DNA from: Gammaproteobacteria bacterium
Lineage (GTDB): Bacteria > Pseudomonadota > Gammaproteobacteria > JACCYU01
Direction of reading: 5' to 3'
Length of the DNA stretch: 35,420 bases
Assembly: GCA_013695765.1 (NCBI GenBank)
Contig: JACCZW010000031.1
Coordinates: forward strand, 1-35,420
Position 1 is the stretch's first letter. Every line of letters starts with the position of its first letter. Positions 1 to 10,643 of this stretch are shown here, piece by piece. Below the pieces are notes generated by a model. That model was not told the DNA's origin, searched no databases, and saw nothing but the letters and a program-made list of their open reading frames with translations. A program made the translations under genes and the position numbers.

Positions 1-419
1 ATCATAAAGGCAGCTCTCCAGAATCACAGGTCTTTATGTCCTCCAACAGGCCGCGGAGAACCTCACGCGCAGAGAATAGCGGAAGACGACTTACAGAGAT
101 ATGATCGTCCGGGATGCGACAGTTAGCCTTACAATTATCAAGCTTTCGCCTACTTCATGCCGCCATCCATAACCTGTGGTTATACGTCTCGAGTCCCACA
201 CGGCCCACCACTCAGTAATTTTAATGTCCGCGCCGTGGCCGATAATTTAGGCCCTCGAACGTGAGATAAGTGGCGGCGGAGTAGCTGTGACAGAGCGGCT
301 GTACCGCGCGACTTCAATAACACACCGGTTCGTGCAGATTTTCAAGCTTGTGATTGTAGTCAATGCCATCGGTGCATTTGCGGCTATCGTAATGGCGCTG
401 TGACGTGCTGACACCCGCC
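1..419. other. Stop-rich segment without a convincing gene
   Basis: All six frames are broken by frequent stops, and the base composition looks less GC-rich than the coding regions further on. The only open stretch with any gene-like character is the short frame at 287-403, listed separately. I see no tRNA cloverleaf, insertion-sequence end or long repeat here. It could be ordinary intergenic DNA, a decayed gene, or the 3' flank of something outside the window. Confidence 0.4.
287..403 (+). CDS. Possible small single-pass membrane peptide (38 aa)
   Basis: An open frame runs from a GTG at 287 to a TGA at 401-403. GGAG lies at 278-281, five bases before the GTG, which is an acceptable ribosome binding site. 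The peptide starts with a basic and polar stretch (VTERLYRATSITHRF) and ends with about 20 hydrophobic residues (IFKLVIVVNAIGAFAAIVMA), the shape of a small tail-anchored membrane protein. I do not recognise a family. At this length a chance open frame is a real possibility, so this is a candidate only. It converges with the protease gene ending at 420. Confidence 0.2.
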   Translation: MTERLYRATSITHRFVQIFKLVIVVNAIGAFAAIVMAL

Positions 420-1349
420 TTACTGGACACGCGATTGATCGTTTCCACCCACTCTGCGTACCGCTGATTCGCGGGGTCGCCGGTCGCGCGTCATGACGGC
501 GTAGACAACTGCCACGGTTGCGATTAGCGCCAGCGCGAGATAACCAATGACGCCGTCATAGTCGCCGGCCAGAAAGGAGTATCGCGCGTGTTTGTTGGTG
601 GTCGTTACGTGTGTGGTCAGTTTTATGATCATCACCCAGCCGGCGTGCAGGCCGATGCAACCGGCGATGTGGCCGGTTCTGGCCCGCACCAGCGCCAGAA
701 ATACACCAACGGCGAACAACGCCAGGAACGAATCGATGAGCAAGGCAGGCGCGGCGTATTGCTCGAACATGTACCCCAGCGAGACGAACCCGCTGTACCA
801 TTCGAGCGCGCGCGGCGGGGCATCATAATCAGTCGTCAGGAAATGCAGTGCCGCGTACAGGAGGCTTGGCAGCAGTACGGCCGCCCACAGACCGCTGTGC
901 CGTTCGACCGCGGTATACATCGCGCCACGAAAGAAGGTTTCCTCGATCAGTGCCACGAGCACACCCGCCAGTAGTGCCTTCGCCAGGGTGAGCGCCAGAT
1001 CGGTGCCCGAAAAAACCCAGGCCGGGTTCGGTACTCGAACCTCGAGCAGGAGCAGGGCGCAGATTAGCGGCACCATTATGCTCACGCCGGCAGCCATGCC
1101 AATAATCAGATCGCGAACAAAAACGTGCCGCGGCAGCGCGTAACCCAGCGCGCGTCGATCGGCGAGGTTTTGAAGGCGCAGAAACCAGGTCAGCGCCAGC
1201 AACGCGATCAACATGCCGCTACGTGTCACGAAGCGGTACATCGGCTCATCGATCATCGGATTGAGCGCAACGTATATGGGGTAAGCGAGCAGCGCGCCGA
1301 GTAACAGCGCAACCGCCAGATAGCCCGTGAACAAGGCCGCCGGACGCAT
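420..1349 (-). CDS. CPBP family intramembrane glutamic endopeptidase
   Basis: This is a polytopic membrane protein of about 309 residues with the three signatures of the CPBP (Abi/CAAX Rce1-like) family. Counting from a TTG two codons upstream, they are EETFFRG at about 138-144, a second hydrophobic motif ending in His at about 171 (LLYAALH), and a third His at about 237 (GLHAGW). In Rce1-type enzymes these Glu and His residues form the active site inside the membrane. Substrates of bacterial members are mostly unknown, and nothing nearby suggests one. About seven hydrophobic segments are visible. I chose the ATG at 1349; the TTG at 1355 is also in frame, and neither has a strong ribosome binding site. 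The gene stands alone, transcribed away from tRNA-Leu. Confidence 0.85.
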   Translation of the reverse strand: MRPAALFTGYLAVALLLGALLAYPIYVALNPMIDEPMYRFVTRSGMLIALLALTWFLRLQNLADRRALGYALPRHVFVRDLIIGMAAGVSIMVPLICALLLLEVRVPNPAWVFSGTDLALTLAKALLAGVLVALIEETFFRGAMYTAVERHSGLWAAVLLPSLLYAALHFLTTDYDAPPRALEWYSGFVSLGYMFEQYAAPALLIDSFLALFAVGVFLALVRARTGHIAGCIGLHAGWVMIIKLTTHVTTTNKHARYSFLAGDYDGVIGYLALALIATVAVVYAVMTRDRRPRESAVRRVGGNDQSRVQ

Positions 1350-1492
1350 GCTCAAGCCTGTCCGTGCGCCGGGATCGCAAGAGATATATTCATCGAAGCC
1401 ACACTTGCCTGCGTCGCTGCCGGATGTTCGAAATCTTCAGCATAAGATCAGTTATGGTCAAGGTCGCCGAGGGCGCGCAGTCTAGCGACGCC

Positions 1493-1501
1493 TGCTATAA
1501 T
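1493..1501 (+). promoter_or_regulatory. Extended -10 promoter for tRNA-Leu
   Basis: TGCTATAAT at 1493-1501 is a perfect extended -10 element (TGn followed by consensus TATAAT). It lies 27 nt before the first base of the tRNA, leaving room for a short 5' leader. I see no good -35 box at the usual distance, which is typical when an extended -10 is present. Confidence 0.6.
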
Positions 1502-1528
1502 GCCGAAATTGAAGCTGCTCCGGAATAC

Positions 1529-1613
1529 GCGAAAGTGGCGGAATTGGTAGACGCACTGGCTTTAGGTGCCAGCGGGGCAACCCGTGAGAGTTCGAGTCTC
1601 TCCTTTCGCACCA
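1529..1613 (+). tRNA. tRNA-Leu (anticodon UAG)
   Basis: This is an 85-nt class II tRNA. The acceptor stem is GCGAAAG paired with CTTTCGC. The anticodon stem CTGGC/GCCAG encloses the loop TTTAGGT with anticodon TAG, which reads CUA-family leucine codons. There is a variable arm, a T arm around GTTCGAGTC, discriminator A, and an encoded CCA at 1611-1613. It precedes tig, as in several gammaproteobacteria. Confidence 0.95.
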
Positions 1614-1688
1614 TGGTTCAGGCGTGTCCCGCCCGCGGCACGCTGTCATGAATCCGCCAATTGAAACTCTCTTTCGAAGGACCCACCT

Positions 1689-3029
1689 ATGCAGGTATCG
1701 CTGGAAGCAACAAGCGGTCTTGGCCGCAAGTTGACGGTAGAAATCCCTCCGGAGCGCATCGATCCGGAGGTGGATAAAAGGCTCAAATCCATGTCGCGGC
1801 GCGTTAACGTGGCTGGATTCCGGCCGGGCAAGGTGCCGATGCGCATCGTCAAGCAGCGGTTCGGCGATCAGGTGTTGCGCGAAGTGACCGAAGAGGTATT
1901 GCGCGACAGCTTTCAGGAAGCCGTCGTGCAAAAAGCGCTGCGGCCGGCGGGCGGTCCGCATATTCATCCCGGCGAACTGGGTGCAGGCCGTGGGCTCAAG
2001 TACACGGCGGAGTTTGAGGTCTATCCCGAATTCGAGCTGGCGCCCATCGAGGAGATGGAAATCAGGCGGCCTGAAGTGGACATCACCGACGCCGACATCG
2101 ATGCGATGGTGGAAACTGTACGCGAGCAACGCAAGACATGGAATGAGGTCGAGCGTGCGGCAGCCTCGGGTAACCAAGTGCTGATTGATTTCCACGGATC
2201 GATCGAGGGCACGCCGTTCGCGGGCGGCGAAGGTCAGGACGTTGCGATCGAACTGGGTGCCGAACGCATGTTGAGCGGCTTTGAAGATCAGCTGATCGGC
2301 GTATCCAAAGGCGACGAGAAAAAAGTGCGGATTACGTTTCCGGACGATCATCCAAACCATGACGTCGCCGGCAAGGCTGCCGACTTCGATGTCACCGTAA
2401 AAAGCGTATCGGCGGCTCAGTTGCCGGCCCTGGATGACAGCTTCGCGCAGTCGCTGGGTGTCACCGAGGGCAACGTGGAGGGCTTGCGCAAGGCGGTGCG
2501 CGTCAATATGGTGCGCGAGCTTGAACAGAAGATGCAGGAGCGGTTGAAAACGCAGGTGATGGACGGTCTGGTGCAGCGCAACGAGGTCGAACTGCCCGAG
2601 AGCATGGTCAAACACGAGATCGACCACGCGCGCGATCAGGTGATGAAAAACATGGAGTTGCCCAAAAGCAGAAACATTAATCAGCCCGATGAACCCCGGT
2701 TGCCGGACGAATTGTTCGTCGATGAGGCACGCCGCCGTGTGAAGCTCGGTCTGGTCGTGGGTGAAATCGTGCGCCGTCACGAGCTTAAGCCCGACCAGGA
2801 TAACGTGCAGGCCGCGCTGCAGGCGCTGGCGTCCAGCTACGACGAACCGCAGCAGGTGATCGATTACTATCGACGCAACCGCAGTGCAATGGCAAACGTC
2901 GAAGCGACGGTGATGGAAGCGCAGATTGTCGAGTGGGTGGTGGCGCGCGCCCGGACAACGCCGGAGAAATTAACTTTCAACGAGCTGGTCAGATCGCCCG
3001 CGACGCCCGCTCAGCCGGCGGACGCATGA
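1689..3029 (+). CDS. tig: Trigger factor, ribosome-associated chaperone and peptidyl-prolyl isomerase
   Basis: Trigger factor binds ribosomal protein L23 at the peptide exit and shields nascent chains. The 446-residue product is close to the usual length of about 430. The N-terminal domain carries the ribosome-docking signature GFRPGKVP at residues 43-50. An FKBP-like isomerase domain follows at about 150-245 (VLIDFHGSIEGTPFAGG and the segment ending FDVTVKSV). The rest is the long helical C-terminal chaperone domain. The ATG at 1689 has GAAGGA at 1676-1681 as ribosome binding site. It is the first gene of a co-directional tig-clpP-clpX-lon block, a common proteobacterial order linking folding with degradation. 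Confidence 0.97.
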   Translation: MQVSLEATSGLGRKLTVEIPPERIDPEVDKRLKSMSRRVNVAGFRPGKVPMRIVKQRFGDQVLREVTEEVLRDSFQEAVVQKALRPAGGPHIHPGELGAGRGLKYTAEFEVYPEFELAPIEEMEIRRPEVDITDADIDAMVETVREQRKTWNEVERAAASGNQVLIDFHGSIEGTPFAGGEGQDVAIELGAERMLSGFEDQLIGVSKGDEKKVRITFPDDHPNHDVAGKAADFDVTVKSVSAAQLPALDDSFAQSLGVTEGNVEGLRKAVRVNMVRELEQKMQERLKTQVMDGLVQRNEVELPESMVKHEIDHARDQVMKNMELPKSRNINQPDEPRLPDELFVDEARRRVKLGLVVGEIVRRHELKPDQDNVQAALQALASSYDEPQQVIDYYRRNRSAMANVEATVMEAQIVEWVVARARTTPEKLTFNELVRSPATPAQPADA

Positions 3030-3083
3030 CAGCGCGGACCGGTCCGGCAAGCCATGAACACTTTAAACTCACAGGTGCATTTT

Positions 3084-3737
3084 ATGTCTAGAGCAAGCGA
3101 TCCACATTCCAATGCGATGGATACGCAGGCATTAAATCTGGTCCCGATGGTGGTCGAGCAGACGGCCCGCGGGGAGCGTGCGTACGATATTTACTCACGC
3201 TTGCTCAAAGAGCGCGTAATTTTTATTGTCGGTCCCATCGAAGATCACATGGCGAATCTGATCGTGGCGCAGCTTTTGTTTCTGGAATCCGAAAATCCGG
3301 ACAAGGACGTTTCGATCTATATCAATTCGCCGGGCGGATCAGTGACCTCCGGTATGGCCGTTTACGACACCATGCAGTTCATCAAGCCCGAGGTCAGCAC
3401 CTTGTGCATCGGGTTCGCCGCCAGCATGGGCGCGCTGCTGCTAACCGGCGGGGCGACAGGCAAACGCTATGCACTGCCCAATTCGCGCATGATGATCCAT
3501 CAGCCATCGGGCGGCTTCCAGGGCCAGGTGACGGACATCGACATCCATGCGCGCGAGATTCTGAAAACGCGCGAATTGATGAATCAGATCATGTCACGAC
3601 ACACCGGCCAACCCGTCGAACGCGTGCGCGAAGATACTGAACGCGATCGCTTCATGAATAGTGAGGAAGCCGTGGCTTACGGCTTGATCGACAAAGTGTT
3701 ATCCGAGCGCACACTGCCGCCGCCAAAGGCGGAGTGA
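3084..3737 (+). CDS. clpP: ATP-dependent Clp protease proteolytic subunit
   Basis: ClpP forms the double-heptamer serine protease chamber fed by ClpX or ClpA. The Ser-His-Asp triad is intact: Ser in GFAASMGA, His in MMIHQPSGG and Asp in DTERDRF, spaced as in the E. coli enzyme. The nearest starts are ATGs at 3054, 3084 and 3117. I prefer 3084 (217 aa) because an AGG lies eight bases upstream and the length then fits the family; 3054 has no ribosome binding site. A short N-terminal propeptide ahead of [11 protein letters not shown] is expected to be removed by self-processing. It lies between tig and clpX and is probably transcribed with them. Confidence 0.96.
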   Translation: MSRASDPHSNAMDTQALNLVPMVVEQTARGERAYDIYSRLLKERVIFIVGPIEDHMANLIVAQLLFLESENPDKDVSIYINSPGGSVTSGMAVYDTMQFIKPEVSTLCIGFAASMGALLLTGGATGKRYALPNSRMMIHQPSGGFQGQVTDIDIHAREILKTRELMNQIMSRHTGQPVERVREDTERDRFMNSEEAVAYGLIDKVLSERTLPPPKAE

Positions 3738-3892
3738 AGCACGGAGAATCCGGGCCTTACTCGCGCGGGCAAAAAGACGTAATGTGGCGCAATCCACAGA
3801 AACGTTCGCACTGGTTGTAGCGCGCATCCTTGCTTGCATATTGTGCTTAAAAGAGGCAAGGTGTTTTCACAAATCGAGGCGTGAGGTTTGTC

Positions 3893-5185
3893 ATGGCGAA
3901 TGACAATTCAAGCAAGGATCAGGACAACGGCAAGCTGCTTTATTGCTCGTTTTGCGGCAAGAGTCAGCACGAGGTCCGCAAGCTTATTGCCGGTCCCTCA
4001 GTGTTTATCTGCGACGAGTGCGTGGAGCTCTGCAACGACATCATCCGCGAGGAGATGCAGGACCAGTCGCCGGCGGTTCGCAACAAACTGCCGAAACCGC
4101 ATGAAATCAACGCGATACTTGATGAATACGTAATCGGGCAGGAACGCGCCAAGAAGGTCCTCTCGGTCGCAGTCTACAACCATTACAAGCGTTTGGAGTC
4201 ACGCGCCGGCGCCAAGGGTGGCAAGAACGATGTGGAGCTTGCAAAGAGCAACATTCTGCTAGTAGGGCCGACCGGCTCGGGCAAAACATTGCTGGCCGAG
4301 ACACTCGCGCGGCTGCTCAACGTGCCCTTTACGATCGCGGACGCCACGACCTTGACTGAAGCCGGTTACGTCGGCGAGGACGTCGAAAATATAATCCAGA
4401 AGCTGCTGCAGAAATGCGATTACGATGTCGAAAAGGCACAGACCGGCATCGTTTACATCGACGAAATCGACAAGATCTCGCGTAAGTCGGACAACCCCTC
4501 CATAACGCGCGATGTATCCGGTGAAGGTGTGCAGCAGGCGTTGCTGAAGCTTATCGAGGGCACGATAGCTTCGGTTCCGCCGCAAGGCGGTCGCAAACAT
4601 CCGCAGCAGGAATTCCTGCAGGTCGATACGACCAATATTCTGTTTATATGCGGCGGCGCGTTCTCCGGCCTGGAGAAGGTCATCCGGGATCGCACTCAAA
4701 AAGGCGGCATCGGTTTCTCGGCGCAACTGCGCAGCAGCGATAATGCGCCGGCGCTGGGCGCTGTGCTGTCGGCGTGCGAGCCCGAAGACCTGATTCGCTA
4801 CGGGCTGATCCCCGAATTCGTCGGTCGCCTGCCCGTGGTCGCCACCCTCGAGGAGTTGGATGAACCAGCGCTGGTGCGAATTCTGACCGAGCCTCGTAAC
4901 GCGATTACCAAGCAGTACCGCAAGCTGTTCGAGATGGAAGGCAGCGAGATCGAATTCCGTGAGAACGCCCTGTATGCCGTGGCGCGCAAGGCGATGGAAC
5001 GCAAAACCGGCGCGCGCGGCTTGCGCACCATCATGGAACAGGTGTTGCTCGACACCATGTACGACCTGCCTTCAGCCGAGAGTGTCAGTAAGGTCGTTGT
5101 GGACGAGGCGGTTATAAAAGGGGATGCAAAACCTTATCTGATTTACGAAGGCCCGGACTACGAGAAGAAAGCCGCTTCGGACTGA
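3893..5185 (+). CDS. clpX: ATP-dependent Clp protease ATP-binding subunit ClpX
   Basis: ClpX is the AAA+ unfoldase that feeds substrates to ClpP. All hallmark elements are present; numbers count from an in-frame GTG at 3881. They are the zinc-binding domain with Cys pairs at 22/25 and 44/47, Walker A GPTGSGKT at 129-136, pore loop GYVG at 162-165, Walker B with Asp194-Glu195, the RKH loop at 238-240, and the IGF tripeptide at 277-279 that docks onto ClpP. The ATG at 3893 is the likely start, with GAGG seven bases upstream, giving 430 aa. A 155-nt spacer after clpP leaves room for its own promoter, but I find no convincing one. Confidence 0.97.
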   Translation: MANDNSSKDQDNGKLLYCSFCGKSQHEVRKLIAGPSVFICDECVELCNDIIREEMQDQSPAVRNKLPKPHEINAILDEYVIGQERAKKVLSVAVYNHYKRLESRAGAKGGKNDVELAKSNILLVGPTGSGKTLLAETLARLLNVPFTIADATTLTEAGYVGEDVENIIQKLLQKCDYDVEKAQTGIVYIDEIDKISRKSDNPSITRDVSGEGVQQALLKLIEGTIASVPPQGGRKHPQQEFLQVDTTNILFICGGAFSGLEKVIRDRTQKGGIGFSAQLRSSDNAPALGAVLSACEPEDLIRYGLIPEFVGRLPVVATLEELDEPALVRILTEPRNAITKQYRKLFEMEGSEIEFRENALYAVARKAMERKTGARGLRTIMEQVLLDTMYDLPSAESVSKVVVDEAVIKGDAKPYLIYEGPDYEKKAASD

Positions 5186-5310
5186 TCCGGAGCGACAACC
5201 GGGCATCGCCGAGCGTATCTCCTCCAGCGGATCGTGTCTTAAGAATGGAGACATACGTCGCTCACCTCAGGTTACAGGCGCCGTAGACCTCGGCGGCGCG
5301 AACCTTGCAG

Positions 5311-5339
5311 CTTGAATCGCCTATATTCGCCCTCATTTA
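5311..5339 (+). promoter_or_regulatory. Heat-shock (sigma32-type) promoter of lon
   Basis: CTTGAA at 5311-5316 and CCTCATTTA at 5331-5339 are separated by 14 nt. The sigma32 consensus is CTTGAA with a spacer of about 13-15 nt and then CCCCATnTA, so the -35 matches fully and the -10 at eight of nine positions. It lies about 60 nt before the lon start. E. coli lon is a known sigma32 target. dnaK in this window has the same design with the same spacer. Confidence 0.7.
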
Positions 5340-5402
5340 ATAGCATCAACCGACATTGCGCGGCGGTTCCCGCAATGCAAGCCCTATCAAGGAGCGCAAG
5401 AA

Positions 5403-7850
<2,448 letters not shown>

Positions 7851-7856
7851 TCTCGG

Positions 7857-7885
7857 TTGACAGCCTTAAGAGCCCCTTGTATAAA
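7857..7885 (+). promoter_or_regulatory. Near-consensus sigma70 promoter upstream of hup
   Basis: TTGACA at 7857-7862 and TATAAA at 7880-7885 are exactly 17 nt apart, giving 11 of 12 consensus bases at the ideal spacing. It begins seven bases after the lon stop codon. Transcription would start near 7892, leaving a leader of about 200 nt before hup, or a separate small RNA. Confidence 0.75.
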
Positions 7886-7956
7886 GATGGCGCTTAAAGG
7901 GGATGCGTCAATGCGTCAGCACAAAATCCGCAGGCGCGAGCAATGTGATAGCCACA

Positions 7957-8000
7957 GTTGGTCTGCTTCCGGCGGAATAAGCCGCTCTGCGGCAGACAAC
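7957..8000 (+). promoter_or_regulatory. Stem-loop in the hup leader
   Basis: GTTG (7957-7960) and TCTGC (7962-7966) pair with GCAGA (7992-7996) and CAAC (7997-8000), with one bulged G. An inner stem CGGC (7970-7973)/GCCG (7981-7984) encloses a 7-nt loop. There is no T-tract after it, so it is not a typical terminator. Its right arm lies inside the first copy of the tandem repeat at 7990-8021. Confidence 0.4.
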
Positions 8001-8021
8001 CAATACGGCAGACAACCCATA
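7990..8021 (+). repeat. Tandem 16-bp direct repeat in the hup leader
   Basis: Two adjacent 16-mers, CGGCAGACAACCAATA (7990-8005) and CGGCAGACAACCCATA (8006-8021), differ at one base. The second runs into CATAAT (8018-8023), which resembles a -10 box. The repeat may be a duplicated regulatory site or a recent replication slip. Confidence 0.75.
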
Positions 8022-8095
8022 ATGCGCCGCGTGAGTTTCAGCGTATGCGATTCGAAAGCGCAACCAGTTTCCGAACTCCGAGGGAATACCAATAG

Positions 8096-8368
8096 ATGAA
8101 TAAATCAGAACTTACCGATTCCGTAGCGAGTTCGGCGGATCTGTCCAAGGCCTCCGCTTCGCGTGCGGTAGACGCAGTGATAGACGCCATTACGTCGGCG
8201 TTAAAGAGCGGCGATCAGGTTTCGATCGTGGGTTTTGGATCTTTCCTGGTGCGTGAGCGCGGCGCGCGCAGCGGTCGTAATCCGCGTACGGGCGAGACCA
8301 TCAAGATCAGTGCGTCCAAGGCGCCCGGCTTCAAACCTGGCAAGGCGCTCAAGGATGCCGTAAACTGA
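8096..8368 (+). CDS. hupB: HU family DNA-binding protein
   Basis: HU is a small dimeric histone-like protein that bends DNA and compacts the nucleoid. The product is 90 residues, the standard length. It has the N-terminal helical pair ([23 protein letters not shown]), the [14 protein letters not shown] beta segment, the DNA-embracing arm with GRNPRTGE, and the C-terminal helix ending [11 protein letters not shown]. The ATG at 8096 has AGGGA at 8081-8085, about 10 nt upstream. It is the usual neighbour of lon in proteobacteria. A strong promoter and a long structured leader precede it, suggesting high and possibly regulated expression. I choose hupB over hupA from the lon-hup-ppiD order. Confidence 0.93.
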   Translation: MNKSELTDSVASSADLSKASASRAVDAVIDAITSALKSGDQVSIVGFGSFLVRERGARSGRNPRTGETIKISASKAPGFKPGKALKDAVN

Positions 8369-8409
8369 CGCGCCTTTGTATCGTGCCGGGTTCGAAGCAA
8401 CTCCGCTTT

Positions 8410-8485
8410 GGGTGCTTAGCTCAGCTGGTAGAGCGTCGCCCTTACAAGGCGAAAGTCGGGGGTTCGACTCCCTCAGCACCCACCA
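8410..8485 (+). tRNA. tRNA-Val (anticodon UAC)
   Basis: This is a 76-nt cloverleaf. The acceptor stem is GGGTGCT/AGCACCC, the anticodon stem TCGCC/GGCGA holds the loop CTTACAA with anticodon TAC, and the T arm has GTTCGAC. Discriminator A and an encoded CCA follow. It starts 41 nt after the hup stop with no clear promoter of its own, so co-transcription with hup is possible. Confidence 0.96.
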
Positions 8486-8524
8486 GAAGATCGCAGCACC
8501 GGTTTACGACCACGGGTTTACAAT

Positions 8525-8601
8525 GGAGTGGTAGTTCAGCTGGTTAGAATACCGGCCTGTCACGCCGGGGGTCGCGGGTTCGAGTCCCGTCCACTCCGCC
8601 A
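8525..8601 (+). tRNA. tRNA-Asp (anticodon GUC)
   Basis: This is a 77-nt cloverleaf. The acceptor stem is GGAGTGG/CCACTCC, the anticodon stem CCGGC/GCCGG holds the loop CTGTCAC with anticodon GTC, and the T arm has GTTCGAG. Discriminator G and an encoded CCA follow. It lies 39 nt after tRNA-Val and the two probably form one transcript. Confidence 0.96.
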
Positions 8602-8712
8602 GCATTCAAGTTGCAAGCCGCGGCTTCGTTACACACCGCATGTGCGCCAAGGGCGGCATTTATACGGCGCAATCAGTAATCTTGAAGCTGCATCCCAACG
8701 GTTTAGTCCTTC

Positions 8713-10599
8713 ATGCTAACTGCCATTCGTGACCGTGTGAGCGGCTGGATCGCTTACGCGATCGTCGTGTTGATCAGTCTGACATTTGCCTTGTGGGGCG
8801 TCGATCAATATTTCGGCGGCGCCGACGAACGGGTCGTCGCCGAGGTCAATGGTGTCGAGATCCCGATGGAAGCATTCAGCTATCAGTTTCAGCAGGAGCG
8901 CAGTTACCTGCAACAGGCATACGATGGCGAGCTTCCGGCCGGACAGAACGATGCGGTGCTCAAACAGGTTGTGATTCAGGGCATGACGCGCGCTGAGGTG
9001 TTGCAGCAGGAAACGCAGTCGGCGGGTTACCGGGTGAGTGACGCCGTGCTGTTGAACGAGCTCGGCGGCATGCAGGTCTTCCACACCGACGGCCAGTTCG
9101 ATCCGCAACGTTACGAGCAACTGCTGCAGGCGCAACAGCAAACCACATCCGGGTTCGAAGACAACCTCAGAAGCCAGATCGGATTGTCCTATTTCGAGGA
9201 AGGCATTAATCGCTCCGCTTTTCTGCCCAGGGCTACGCGCGAGCAGTTGCTGAGTTTGCAGAATCAGCGGCGCTCGGTCGAGTATTTTACGTTCCCCGCC
9301 GATCCGGAAGAGGTAAAGGTTAAAGACAAGGCGATTACCACTTACTACCAGGCAAATCGGCAGCATTTTCAGTCACCCGCGCGGGTGAGGCTTGCGTATA
9401 TCGATTTAAGCGAGCAGGCGCTCACGCGATCGCTGGACCTTGACGAGAGAGCGTTGCGCGCGTTCTATGGTGGCCAGGCTGGACTTTATACCGAGCCCGA
9501 GCAGCGTCGTGCGCGCCATATCCTGATCAAGTCATCCGGGGGCGGTAAAGATGCTGACGCGGTCCTTAAGCGCGCGTCCGAGCTAGCGGCGCGTGCGCGC
9601 CAGGGCGAGGATTTCGCGACACTCGCGAAGGCGCATTCAGAAGACGCGCTGTCCGCGTCGTCAGGTGGGGACCTGGGTTTCATCGCGCGCGGGGACATGG
9701 ATGCGTCGTTCGAGGACGCATTGTTTGCGTTGAACAAGGGAGAAACAAGCGCTCCGGTCAAGACGGCGCTGGGTTATCAGGTCGTTCAGCTAGCCGATGT
9801 CAAACCAGCGCGTAGCGAGTCTTTTGCGCGGGTACGAGATCAGGTCGAGCGCGACTACCGTCGCGAGAACGCGAAGGAAGCCTTTATAGAGCGCGCTGAA
9901 CAACTGGTAACGGTGAGCTATGAGCAGTCCGGCAGCTTGCAGCCCGCGGCCGAGGCGCTGGGGCAACAGGTGCGCGAATCCGGATGGATAACCCGCAAGC
10001 AGGGATCGGGCATAGGGACGAATCAGAAAATCCGCAACGCGGCGTTCCATGACGACGTACTGAATGGCGGACGTAACAGCGACATGATCGAACTGAGTCC
10101 GGGCCGCGCGGTGGTGGCGCGGGTAATCGATCATCAACCGGCAAAGGTTCAGCCGCTGGAGGCGGTGCGCGAGGATATTGAACGCATTCTCGCCGTACGG
10201 GCCGCACGCAGACAGGCCACGCAAGCAGGTAAACAGGCGCTGGCGGCGTTACGGGATGGCAAAAGCATGGCAGAAGTCGCCAGGCAGAGTGATCTTCAGC
10301 CGCAATCACCGGGCGCGATCCAACGCACCGAGCCTTCGTTGCCGCGGCCCCTGGTCGAGAAGCTGTTTGCGCTCGACAAGCCGGCGGCCGGCAATCCCAC
10401 TTATGGTGGCGTGCCCTTACGGCACGGATTTGCAATCATCGCCCTGGTCGATGTGCGGGCTGGCGACGCAATTCAGACCGCATCATCCGAAGGGCCTGCG
10501 TCCGACCCTGATGCCCGGTACGGAGAGCGCGAACGCGATGCGGTGTATCGCGCGCTTGAGGCCGATGCGGAAATCGAGATCATGCAGGAAAATCTATGA
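8713..10599 (+). CDS. ppiD: Periplasmic folding chaperone PpiD (SurA_N/parvulin)
   Basis: PpiD is an inner-membrane-anchored chaperone at the periplasmic face of the Sec translocon. The 628-residue product matches the family length (E. coli about 623). A short cytoplasmic N-terminus is followed by one membrane segment at about 13-30 (IAYAIVVLISLTFALWG). Then come the SurA-like chaperone region and a parvulin domain at about 264-362 (RARHILIKS, SGGDLGFIARGDM, GYQVVQLADV). The start is the ATG at 8713, without a strong ribosome binding site. The lon-hup-ppiD order is classical. A CTTGAA lies at 8681-8686, but no matching sigma32 -10 follows it. The gene converges with fabI. Confidence 0.93.
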   Translation: MLTAIRDRVSGWIAYAIVVLISLTFALWGVDQYFGGADERVVAEVNGVEIPMEAFSYQFQQERSYLQQAYDGELPAGQNDAVLKQVVIQGMTRAEVLQQETQSAGYRVSDAVLLNELGGMQVFHTDGQFDPQRYEQLLQAQQQTTSGFEDNLRSQIGLSYFEEGINRSAFLPRATREQLLSLQNQRRSVEYFTFPADPEEVKVKDKAITTYYQANRQHFQSPARVRLAYIDLSEQALTRSLDLDERALRAFYGGQAGLYTEPEQRRARHILIKSSGGGKDADAVLKRASELAARARQGEDFATLAKAHSEDALSASSGGDLGFIARGDMDASFEDALFALNKGETSAPVKTALGYQVVQLADVKPARSESFARVRDQVERDYRRENAKEAFIERAEQLVTVSYEQSGSLQPAAEALGQQVRESGWITRKQGSGIGTNQKIRNAAFHDDVLNGGRNSDMIELSPGRAVVARVIDHQPAKVQPLEAVREDIERILAVRAARRQATQAGKQALAALRDGKSMAEVARQSDLQPQSPGAIQRTEPSLPRPLVEKLFALDKPAAGNPTYGGVPLRHGFAIIALVDVRAGDAIQTASSEGPASDPDARYGERERDAVYRALEADAEIEIMQENL

Positions 10600-10642
10600 C
10601 TGATGACGTAGCGGCACCGCGCTATCGGCGCTAAGTCATAGA
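10593..10642. terminator. Inverted repeat at the ppiD/fabI convergent junction
   Basis: TCTATGACT (10593-10601) and AGTCATAGA (10634-10642) form a perfect 9-bp stem that starts inside the ppiD stop region and ends next to the fabI stop. The 32-nt interior has a second short pairing, TAGCG with CGCTA. There is no T-run on either side, so a bidirectional or Rho-assisted terminator is plausible but unproven. Confidence 0.4.
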
Positions 10643-10643
10643 G

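Noticed and set aside
1364..1651. 95-codon open frame on the + strand
   Set aside because: It runs through the tRNA-Leu gene and has no recognisable protein features.
1482..2780. 432-codon open frame on the - strand
   Set aside because: It lies fully opposite tig and has no family match or ribosome binding site. Long antisense frames are expected in GC-rich genes with strong codon bias.
8615..8626. AAGCCGCGGCTT palindrome after tRNA-Asp as a terminator
   Set aside because: It is perfectly symmetric with no loop and no T-run, so it would not form a normal terminator hairpin.
8681..8709. CTTGAA upstream of ppiD as a sigma32 promoter
   Set aside because: No CCCCAT-like -10 lies 12-16 nt downstream; the sequence there is GTTTAGTCC.
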